A stretch of DNA of 41,038 nucleotides from Methylobacterium sp. Leaf118 (lineage in GTDB: Bacteria; Pseudomonadota; Alphaproteobacteria; Rhizobiales; Beijerinckiaceae). The position numbers were made by a program, and so were the translations under genes. Positions 34,679 through 41,038 of this stretch are shown piece by piece. The stretch covers positions 1-41,038 of the forward strand of contig NZ_CAKLBV010000045.1 in the NCBI RefSeq assembly GCF_920984675.1, written 5' to 3'. Within the stretch, counting starts at the first letter, position 1. The number at the start of each line of letters is the position of its first letter. The notes under the pieces were generated by a model that was not told the DNA's origin, did not search any database, and saw only the letters and a list, made by a program, of their open reading frames with translations.

Positions 34679-35455
34679 ATGCGTCGCTTCCCGCCCGAGC
34701 GGATCGTCTGCCTGACGGAGGAGACGGTCGAGACCCTGTATCTGCTGGGCGAGGACCACCGCATCGTCGGGGTCTCGGGCTACGCGGTGCGCCCGCCCCA
34801 GGTCCGGCGGGAGAAGCCGCGGGTCTCGGCCTTCACGAGCGCTGACCTGCCGAAGATCCTGGCGCTCGCCCCCGACCTCGTGCTCGCCTTCTCCGACCTC
34901 CAGGCCGGCATCGTCGCCGATCTCGCCCGGGCCGGAATCGCCGTCCACCTGTTCAACCAGCGCGACGTGGCCGGCTGCCTCGCGATGATCCGCACGCTGG
35001 GGGCCCTGGTCGGCGCCGGGGCGCGGGCCGAGGCCCTCGCCTGCTCCTACGAGTCCCGCCTCGCCGCGGCGGCCGCCGCCGGCGCGGGCCACCAGCGGAC
35101 GCGGGTGTATTTCGAGGAATGGGACACGCCGATGATCGCCGGGATCGGCTGGGTCTCCGACCTGATCGGCTATGCCGGCGGCGAGGACGTGTTCGCGGCG
35201 GTGAGCCGGGCGCAGGGCGCGGCGGGCCGCATCGTCACGCCCGAGCAGGTGATCGCCGCCGCCCCCGAGGTGATCCTCGCCTCCTGGTGCGGCAAGCGGG
35301 TCAACGTGGCGCGCATCCGCGCCCGGCCGGGCTGGGAGGCGATCCCGGCGGTGGCTGAGGGGCGCATCCACGAGATCAAGTCGCCGCTCATCCTGCAGCC
35401 GGGGCCGGCGGCGCTCACGGACGGGTTCGACGCGATCCGCGCGGCCCTCGCCTGA
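34679..35455 (+). CDS. BtuF/FecB-like cobalamin- or siderophore-binding protein
   Basis: A 258-residue protein with the two-lobe fold of ABC substrate-binding proteins: PPERIVCLTEETVETLYLLGE, then KILALAPDLVLAF, then EQVIAAAPEVILASWCGKRV and a C-terminal PGPAALTDGF. Unlike transport proteins it has no signal peptide, and no permease or ATPase is near. It may therefore be cytoplasmic with a binding or sensing role. Ligand is uncertain; cobalamin is suggested by family. Probably co-transcribed with dedA. Confidence 0.85.
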   Translation: MRRFPPERIVCLTEETVETLYLLGEDHRIVGVSGYAVRPPQVRREKPRVSAFTSADLPKILALAPDLVLAFSDLQAGIVADLARAGIAVHLFNQRDVAGCLAMIRTLGALVGAGARAEALACSYESRLAAAAAAGAGHQRTRVYFEEWDTPMIAGIGWVSDLIGYAGGEDVFAAVSRAQGAAGRIVTPEQVIAAAPEVILASWCGKRVNVARIRARPGWEAIPAVAEGRIHEIKSPLILQPGPAALTDGFDAIRAALA

Positions 35456-35503
35456 GGCGGCGGACGCCGGGACCGGGCCGAAAAAGCAGGCGCCCAAACG
35501 ACG

Positions 35504-35531
35504 ACGCGGCGCGGGAGGGCCCGCGCCGCGT
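35504..35531 (-). terminator. hairpin ending the S10 cluster
   Basis: A perfect 12-bp stem (ACGCGGCGCGGG with its complement, 4-nt loop) lies 35 bp after rpsQ. On the minus strand it is followed by CGTCGTTT and later GCTTTTT. It also lies beyond the convergent BtuF-like gene. Confidence 0.6.
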
Positions 35532-35566
35532 GGATCGGATCGAACGGAGGGGTCGGTGCGGAGGCC

Positions 35567-35839
35567 TCAGGCCTCGACGCCGGTGCCGGCGGCTTCCGCC
35601 GCAGCCGCCTGATCCTCGACCAGCTTCCAGGTCTTGGTCTTGGAATAGGGGCGGGACTCCTCGATGAACACCGTCTGCCCGATCTTGGCCGCATTGGCCT
35701 CGTCATGGGCATGGTAGTTCTTCGAGCGGCGAACCGTCTTTTTCATCACCGGGTGGGTGAAGCGACGCTCCACCTTCACGACGATGGTCTTGTCGGTCTT
35801 GTCGCTGACGACGACACCCTGAAGGACGCGCTTGGGCAT
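35567..35839 (-). CDS. rpsQ: 30S ribosomal protein S17
   Basis: 16S-binding primary assembly protein, 90 residues. MPKRVLQGVVVSDKTDKTIVV and RRFTHPVMKKTVRRSKNYHAHDE are diagnostic. A short Ala/Glu-rich tail follows residue 75. It is the last gene of the cluster here; rplN and other spc genes are not downstream. Confidence 0.98.
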   Translation of the reverse strand: MPKRVLQGVVVSDKTDKTIVVKVERRFTHPVMKKTVRRSKNYHAHDEANAAKIGQTVFIEESRPYSKTKTWKLVEDQAAAAEAAGTGVEA

Positions 35840-35850
35840 GAGTTACTCCT

Positions 35851-36066
35851 TCAGGCCTTGGCCGCGCCGAGCGTCTTCTGACGCTGCAGCGTGCGGACAC
35901 GGGCGATGTCGCGGCGAACCTCACGGACGCGGGCGACGTTCTCGAGCTGGCCCGTCGCGCCCTGGAAGCGCAGGTTGAACTGCTCCTTCTTCAGGTTGAC
36001 GAGCTCGTCGGAAAGCTGATCCGCCGACAGAGCGCGCAGATCAGACAGTCTCTGTTCGGACTTCAT
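35851..36066 (-). CDS. rpmC: 50S ribosomal protein L29
   Basis: Small helical protein near the peptide exit tunnel, 71 residues. DLRALSADQLSDELVNLKKE and FNLRFQGATGQLENVARVR match the family. Lies 11 bp before rpsQ and 12 bp after rplP. Confidence 0.98.
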   Translation of the reverse strand: MKSEQRLSDLRALSADQLSDELVNLKKEQFNLRFQGATGQLENVARVREVRRDIARVRTLQRQKTLGAAKA

Positions 36067-36078
36067 GATCTCTTCCTA

Positions 36079-36492
36079 TCAATCAGCGATGCGCTGGATG
36101 ACGCGGGTGCGCACCGGCAGCTTCGCGGCACCGAGGCGCAGGGCCTCGCGGGCGATGTCCTCGGCGACACCGTCGACCTCGAACATGATGCGGCCCGGAT
36201 GCACGCGGGCCGCCCAGAACTCGGGGGCACCCTTGCCGGAGCCCATGCGGACTTCGGTGGGCTTCGCGGTCACGGGCAGATCCGGGAACACCCGGATCCA
36301 CACGCGGCCCTGACGCTTCATCTCGCGGGTGATCGCGCGGCGGGCCGCCTCGATCTGCCGCGCGGTGATCCGCTCGGGCTCCAGGCACTTGAGGCCGAAC
36401 TGGCCGAAGTTCAGCTCAAAGCCGCCCTTGGCCGCGCCATGGATGCGCCCCTTGAACTGCTTACGGAACTTGGTCTTCTTGGGTTGCAGCAT
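36079..36492 (-). CDS. rplP: 50S ribosomal protein L16
   Basis: Binds near the tRNA A-site and peptidyl centre, 137 residues. MLQPKKTKFRKQFKGRIHG and the basic RAITREMKRQGRVWIRVFPD region match, as do the KPTEVRMGSGKGAPEFW loop and the C-terminal KLPVRTRVI. Confidence 0.98.
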   Translation of the reverse strand: MLQPKKTKFRKQFKGRIHGAAKGGFELNFGQFGLKCLEPERITARQIEAARRAITREMKRQGRVWIRVFPDLPVTAKPTEVRMGSGKGAPEFWAARVHPGRIMFEVDGVAEDIAREALRLGAAKLPVRTRVIQRIAD

Positions 36493-36523
36493 GGCAGCCT
36501 CTCAATTCCTCCGGGTGGCCGGG

Positions 36524-37270
36524 TCACGCGTTGGCGTGATCGCGGCGGCCACGGCCCCCGCGGTCGTCGCCGTCACGCTCGCGGCGCCCGCCGGAACGGC
36601 CGCCCTCTTCCTGGGCCTTCTTGTCCTGAGCCATCGGGTCGTGCTCGAGGATCTCGCCCTTGAACACCCACACCTTGATGCCGCAGGTGCCGTAGGTCGT
36701 GAAGGCGGTGGCGGTGCCGTAATCGACGTCCGCACGCAGGGTGTGCAGCGGAACGCGACCCTCGCGGTACCATTCGGTCCGCGCGATCTCGGCACCGCCG
36801 AGACGGCCCGCGCAGTTGATGCGGATGCCCTCGGCGCCCAGGCGCATGGCCGACTGCACGGCGCGCTTCATGGCGCGACGGAAGGCGACACGGCGCTCGA
36901 GCTGCTGCGCGATGGACTCCGCGACCAGCGTGGCATCGACCTCGGGCTTGCGCACCTCGACGATGTTGATGGTCACGTCGGCCTTGGTCATCGTGCCGAC
37001 GAGCTTGCGCAGCTTCTCGATGTCCGCGCCCTTCTTGCCGATCACCACGCCCGGACGGCCCGAGTGGATGGTGACGCGGCACTTCCGGTGCGGGCGCTCG
37101 ATGACGATCTTGGAGACGGCGGCCTGCTTGAGCTGCTTCATGAGGGCGGCGCGGATCGCCACGTCCTCGTGCATCAGCTTGGCATACTCGCCCTTCTCGG
37201 CGAACCAGCGGGAATCCCAGGTCCGGTTGATGCCGAGACGCAGGCCGATCGGATTGATCTTCTGACCCAT
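36524..37270 (-). CDS. rpsC: 30S ribosomal protein S3
   Basis: Head protein lining the mRNA entry channel, 248 residues. MGQKINPIGLRLGINRTWDS, the KH motif GVVIGKKGADIEKL (about 75-90) and the C-terminal GRLGGAEIARTEWYREGRVP domain match. The end is a Gly/Arg/Asp-rich tail, as often seen in alphaproteobacteria. Confidence 0.98.
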   Translation of the reverse strand: MGQKINPIGLRLGINRTWDSRWFAEKGEYAKLMHEDVAIRAALMKQLKQAAVSKIVIERPHRKCRVTIHSGRPGVVIGKKGADIEKLRKLVGTMTKADVTINIVEVRKPEVDATLVAESIAQQLERRVAFRRAMKRAVQSAMRLGAEGIRINCAGRLGGAEIARTEWYREGRVPLHTLRADVDYGTATAFTTYGTCGIKVWVFKGEILEHDPMAQDKKAQEEGGRSGGRRERDGDDRGGRGRRDHANA

Positions 37271-37281
37271 GGGGATACTCC

Positions 37282-37665
37282 TCAGGCCGCTTCAGCGCGC
37301 ACTTCGCGAACCACGATCGTGAGGTTCGAGAAGGGCTTCAGGATGCGCGCGCCGCGACCGCGGGCACGGGCGTGGAAGCGCTTGAGCACCAGCGCCTTGC
37401 CGACGAAGGCCTGGGAGACGACGAGATCGTCCACGTCGAGGTCGTGGTTGTTCTCGGCGTTGGCGATCGCGCTCTCGAGGCACTTCTTCACATCGCGGGC
37501 GATGCGCTTGCGGGAGAACTCGAGGTCGGCGAGCGCCGACTCGACCTTCTTGCCGCGGATCAGCGCCGCCACGAGGTTGAGCTTCTGGGGCGACACGCGG
37601 AGCATCCGCGCGACGGCCTTCGCCTCGTTCTCGGGGAGCGCGCGGGGGGTGGCAGCTTTGCCCAT
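37282..37665 (-). CDS. rplV: 50S ribosomal protein L22
   Basis: Lines the peptide exit tunnel, 127 residues from the ATG at 37665, 1 bp after the rpsS stop. RMLRVSPQKLNLVAALIRGK and the beta-hairpin with RARGRGARILKPFSNLTIVV match. A longer frame to 37797 would overlap rpsS and is rejected. Confidence 0.97.
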   Translation of the reverse strand: MGKAATPRALPENEAKAVARMLRVSPQKLNLVAALIRGKKVESALADLEFSRKRIARDVKKCLESAIANAENNHDLDVDDLVVSQAFVGKALVLKRFHARARGRGARILKPFSNLTIVVREVRAEAA

Positions 37666-37666
37666 C

Positions 37667-37945
37667 TCAGCGCCTCTTCGCCTTCTTGTCGGCCGCGTGA
37701 CCGGGGAAGGTGCGGGTCGGCGAGAACTCGCCGAACTTGTGACCGACCATCTCTTCGGTGACGTAGACCGGGATATGCTTGTGTCCGTTGTGCACACCGA
37801 AGGTGATGCCCACGAACTGCGGAAGGATCGTGGAGCGGCGGCTCCAGATCTTGACGACCTCGTTGCGGCTGCCGCCGCGGGCGGCGTCGGCCTTCTTGAG
37901 GAGGTAGCCGTCGACGAACGGCCCTTTCCAGAGGGAACGTGCCAT
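37667..37945 (-). CDS. rpsS: 30S ribosomal protein S19
   Basis: Head protein forming a complex with S13, 92 residues. MARSLWKGPFVDGYLLKK, WSRRSTILPQFVG and HNGHKHIPVYVTEEMVGHKF are diagnostic. Confidence 0.98.
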   Translation of the reverse strand: MARSLWKGPFVDGYLLKKADAARGGSRNEVVKIWSRRSTILPQFVGITFGVHNGHKHIPVYVTEEMVGHKFGEFSPTRTFPGHAADKKAKRR

Positions 37946-37950
37946 GGCTG

Positions 37951-38787
37951 TTACTTCTTGCGGTTATGGCGGCTGGACAGGATGAAGGTGTCGGTCCGCT
38001 TGTTGGACCGGGTCTTCTTCCCCTTGGTGGGCACGCCCCAGGGCGTGACCGGGTTCCGGCCGCCCGAGGTGCGACCCTCGCCGCCGCCGTGCGGATGGTC
38101 GACCGGGTTCATCGCGACGCCGCGGACATGCGGGCGCTTACCGAGCCAGCGGTTGCGACCGGCCTTGCCGAGCGAGATGTTCATGTGGTCCGGGTTCGAG
38201 ACCGCACCGACGCTCGCGAAGCACTGACCGTGCACGAGGCGCTGCTCGCCCGAGTTCAGGCGCAGCGTCACGTAGCCCTGATCGCGGCCGACGATCTGGG
38301 CGTAGTTGCCCGCCGAGCGGGCGATCGCGCCGCCCTTGCCGATCTTCAGCTCGACGTTGTGGACGATGGTGCCCACCGGCATCGATCCGATCGGGCCGGC
38401 ATTGCCCGGCTTGATGTCGACGCTCTCGCCGGCCACCACCTTGTCGCCCGGGGAGAGGCGCTGCGGAGCCAGGATGTAGCTCTGCTTGCCCTCCGGGAAG
38501 GTGATGAGGGCGATGAAGGCCGTGCGGTTCGGATCGTACTCGATCCGCTCGACCGTCGCCGCCACGTTGAGGTTCTCGCGACGCTTGAAGTCGACGTTGC
38601 GCAGGACCCGCTTGTGACCGCCGCCGCGGAAGCGGACGGTGATGCGGCCCAGGTTGTTGCGGCCGCCCGAGGAGCTCTTGCCCTCGGTCAGCGCCTTCAC
38701 CGGCTTGCCCTTGTAGAGCTCACGGCGGTCGACGAGCACGAGCTGGCGCAGGCTCGGCGTGACCGGTTTGAATGTCTTCAAGGCCAT
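37951..38787 (-). CDS. rplB: 50S ribosomal protein L2
   Basis: Needed for subunit joining and peptidyl transfer, 278 residues. MALKTFKPVTPSLRQLVLVD, GRNNLGRITVRFRGGGHKR and the conserved VRGVAMNPVDHPHGGGEGR, which holds the key histidine, are all present. Only 5 bp separate it from rpsS. Confidence 0.99.
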   Translation of the reverse strand: MALKTFKPVTPSLRQLVLVDRRELYKGKPVKALTEGKSSSGGRNNLGRITVRFRGGGHKRVLRNVDFKRRENLNVAATVERIEYDPNRTAFIALITFPEGKQSYILAPQRLSPGDKVVAGESVDIKPGNAGPIGSMPVGTIVHNVELKIGKGGAIARSAGNYAQIVGRDQGYVTLRLNSGEQRLVHGQCFASVGAVSNPDHMNISLGKAGRNRWLGKRPHVRGVAMNPVDHPHGGGEGRTSGGRNPVTPWGVPTKGKKTRSNKRTDTFILSSRHNRKK

Positions 38788-38812
38788 CGGCTTGATCCTA
38801 ACGCTTCAAGTC

Positions 38813-39109
38813 TCAGAGGCCGGTCGTGACGTCGATCGAATCACCCTCGGCGAGGGTCACGATCGCCTTCTTCACGTCCGAACGCTGCCCGCGCTGCCCG
38901 CGGAAGAACTTCTTCTTGCCCTTGGTCGTGAGCGTGTTGACGCCCTTGACCTTGACGTCGAACAGACGCTCAACCGCTTCCTTGATCTGCGGCTTGGTGG
39001 CCTTCGGGGCGACCCGGAAGACGACCTTGTTCTGCTCGGTGAGGTTGGTCGCCTTCTCGGTGATGACCGGGGAGACGATCACGTCGTAGTGGCGCGGATC
39101 GGCACTCAT
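38813..39109 (-). CDS. rplW: 50S ribosomal protein L23
   Basis: Exit-tunnel protein that docks trigger factor and SRP, 98 residues. HYDVIVSPVITEKATNL, VAPKATKPQIKEAVERLFDV and the KKKFFRGQRG loop match. Its ATG overlaps the rplD stop by 4 bp. Confidence 0.98.
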   Translation of the reverse strand: MSADPRHYDVIVSPVITEKATNLTEQNKVVFRVAPKATKPQIKEAVERLFDVKVKGVNTLTTKGKKKFFRGQRGQRSDVKKAIVTLAEGDSIDVTTGL

Positions 39110-39726
39110 TTGAAACGCTCCTCCAGCGCATCGACGGCAGCGCGCGTGAGCACAAGCGTGTCGCGGCGCAGGATGTCGTAGACGTTGATGCCCTGGACGG
39201 GCAGCACGTCGATCTTCGGAACGGAGCGGGCGGCGCGGCCGAAATTCTCATCGACCTCCGGGCCGCCGATGATCAGCGCGCTCGACCAGCCGAGCTTGCC
39301 CAGCCGCTCGACCATGGCCTTGGTCTTGTGGCTGTCGATCTTGATGTCGTCCACGACGATCAGGGTCGACGCCTTGGCCTTGGCCGAGAGCGCGTGCTTG
39401 AGCGCCAGGGCCCGGACCTTCTTGGGAAGATCGTGGCCGTGGTCGCGCACCACCGGACCGAAGGCCCGGCCGCCGCCGCGGAACTGCGGGGCGGAAGCGG
39501 CGCCGTGGCGGGCGTTGCCGGTGCCCTTCTGCTTGTACAGCTTCTTCGAGGTGCGATCGACGTCCGAGCGGTTCTTCACCGCGTGCGTGCCGGCGCGCCG
39601 CTTGGCGAGCTGGTAGCGCACCATGCGGTGCAGGATGTCGGCGCGCGGCTCGAGGCCGTAGATCGCCTCGTTGAGCTCGACCGAGCCGGCGGTGCCGCCG
39701 TCGAGCGTGGTGATATCGAGTTTCAT
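39106..39726 (-). CDS. rplD: 50S ribosomal protein L4
   Basis: Exit-tunnel protein and, in E. coli, autogenous regulator of the S10 operon; 206 residues from the ATG at 39726, overlapping the rplC stop (TGATG). QLAKRRAGTHAVKNRSDV, KQKGTGNARHG and FGPVVRDHGHDLPKKV match. A GTG one codon earlier is possible. Whether L4 regulates here is not visible. Confidence 0.98.
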   Translation of the reverse strand: MKLDITTLDGGTAGSVELNEAIYGLEPRADILHRMVRYQLAKRRAGTHAVKNRSDVDRTSKKLYKQKGTGNARHGAASAPQFRGGGRAFGPVVRDHGHDLPKKVRALALKHALSAKAKASTLIVVDDIKIDSHKTKAMVERLGKLGWSSALIIGGPEVDENFGRAARSVPKIDVLPVQGINVYDILRRDTLVLTRAAVDALEERFK

Positions 39727-40469
39727 CACGCGTTCTCCTCGGACGCAGGAGCCTCAGCCGGCGCTTCGGTCTGGGCCGATCCGTTCGCGGAGCCGTTCTC
39801 GCGGAACTTGCCCGGCAGCGGCACCTCGGCCGGCAGCTTGCGCTTGACGGCATCGCGAATCTGGATCCAGCCGCCGGCGACGCCGGGGACGGCGCCCTCG
39901 ACCAGGATCAGACCGCGCTCCGGATCGGTGCGGACGACCTTGAGGTTCTGGGTCGTGACGCGCTCGACGCCCATATGGCCCGGCATCTTCTTGTTCTTGA
40001 AGGTCTTGCCCGGATCCTGACGGCCGCCGGTCGAACCGATCGAACGGTGCGAGATCGACACGCCGTGGGTGGCGCGCAGGCCGCCGAAATTCCAGCGCTT
40101 CATGCCGCCGGCGAAGCCCTTACCCGAGCTGGTGCCCGTCACGTCGACGAACTGGCCCGGGATGAAGTGGTCCGCGGTGATCTCGGCACCCACCGGGATC
40201 AGCGCGTCCTCGGACACGCGGAACTCGGCGAGCTTCTTCTTGGGCTCGACCTTGGCGACCGCGAAGCGACCGCGCTCGGCGGCCGACACGTTCTTCACCT
40301 TGGCCTTGCCGACGCCCACCTGGAGGGCGACGTAGCCGTCCTTCTCGGTGGTGCGGTGTGCCACAACCTGGCACTGATCGATCTGGAGCACGGTCACGGG
40401 CACGTGTTCCCCAGCGTCCGTAAAGACGCGGGTCATGCCGACCTTCCGTGCGATGACGCCTGAGCGCAT
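39726..40469 (-). CDS. rplC: 50S ribosomal protein L3
   Basis: Early assembly protein near the peptidyl centre, 247 residues. MRSGVIARKVGMTRVFTDAG, the long loop with GSTGGRQDPGKTFKNKKMPG and GHMGVERVTTQNLKVV match. A Glu/Ala-rich tail of about 25 residues extends the usual C-terminus. Confidence 0.98.
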   Translation of the reverse strand: MRSGVIARKVGMTRVFTDAGEHVPVTVLQIDQCQVVAHRTTEKDGYVALQVGVGKAKVKNVSAAERGRFAVAKVEPKKKLAEFRVSEDALIPVGAEITADHFIPGQFVDVTGTSSGKGFAGGMKRWNFGGLRATHGVSISHRSIGSTGGRQDPGKTFKNKKMPGHMGVERVTTQNLKVVRTDPERGLILVEGAVPGVAGGWIQIRDAVKRKLPAEVPLPGKFRENGSANGSAQTEAPAEAPASEENA

Positions 40470-40520
40470 AGGTCACTCTCCTCGCGCGATGAAACGGTAA
40501 GCTCTAAGCCCCACGCGGGC

Positions 40521-40829
<309 letters not shown>

Positions 40830-40915
40830 GACCTGACCTCGGCGGAAACGTTGCGGAGCGGGCGCGAGGGCCCGCCCCTCTTACGTCCCCTGACGATGAT
40901 GCCTTGCGGTGGCGG

Positions 40916-41038
40916 TTAGTCGTTGATGGCGGCGACGACGCCGGCACCGACGGTGCGTCCACCCTCGCGGATGGCGAAGCGCAGCTTCTCTTCCATGGCC
41001 ACCGGCACGATCAGCACGACGTCCATGGTCACGTTGTC
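40916..41038 (-). CDS. tuf: elongation factor Tu, 3' end (partial)
   Basis: Last 40 codons of EF-Tu (the GTPase that brings aminoacyl-tRNA to the ribosome); the start is outside the window. DNVTMDVVLIVPVAMEE and LRFAIREGGRTVGAGVV are the conserved domain III end. The last residues (AAIND) differ from the common KIIE/KIME. Placement before rpsJ is the usual order. Confidence 0.95.
   Translation of the reverse strand, partial: DNVTMDVVLIVPVAMEEKLRFAIREGGRTVGAGVVAAIND

Overview
The window is about 41 kb of GC-rich (roughly 70%) DNA with dense, often overlapping genes. Gene content points to an alphaproteobacterium of the Methylobacterium/Methylorubrum type (Hyphomicrobiales). The signs are an FtcR-type flagellar regulator beside a flagellin, a chorismate mutase between ffh and rpsP, a long SerA next to SerC, CtrA-like boxes, and an EcfG-type general-stress promoter. 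I see no rRNA, tRNA, CRISPR array, insertion sequence or prophage. The assignment to a genus is inference from gene content.

Layout. (1) 1-3400, motility: a PilZ protein, a flagellin with a long structured leader and a strong terminator, and the opposing FtcR regulator. CtrA-like boxes lie upstream of all three. (2) 3500-6900: a group-1c aspartate aminotransferase, convergent with a hemF - Dda/RecD-like helicase pair. (3) 6938-10520, membrane stress: a minus-strand, translationally coupled operon of PspA/IM30, YqiJ (OB-fold membrane protein) and a YqiK flotillin. The pspA frame is preceded, without a stop codon, by about 166 codons that read like the N-terminal (wedge/REC) half of a TnpB nuclease lacking RuvC. 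A 21-bp perfect palindrome sits in the apparent promoter. (4) 10600-14900: TrmL, an ABC exporter, a MATE exporter, and a DUF3140 protein behind an EcfG-like promoter. (5) 15100-25000, nearly all minus strand: MtnA, a CACHE-GGDEF diguanylate cyclase, a DUF1902 protein, SerA, SerC, TrmD, a repeat-containing small protein, an MBL-fold hydrolase and a Rieske oxygenase.

(6) 25100-25810: a very small gene (22 codons plus stop) whose ribosome-binding site matches the whole 16S anti-SD tail, closed by its own terminator, then a coiled-coil protein. (7) 26100-29400: a TRASH-like mini protein, ffh, chorismate mutase, rpsP, rimM. (8) 29400-35460: DUF4239 protein, secreted-type methyltransferase, small periplasmic protein, Nudix, PhzF, PdxY, DedA, BtuF-like protein. 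(9) 35567-41038: the S10 ribosomal cluster on the minus strand (tuf 3' end, rpsJ, rplC, rplD, rplW, rplB, rpsS, rplV, rpsC, rplP, rpmC, rpsQ). It stops at rpsQ, with no spc genes following.

The strongest leads for new biology are the TnpB-like/PspA fusion with its palindromic promoter (9346-10524) and the micro-gene at 25170-25238. Everything else is mainly housekeeping with some informative regulatory sites.
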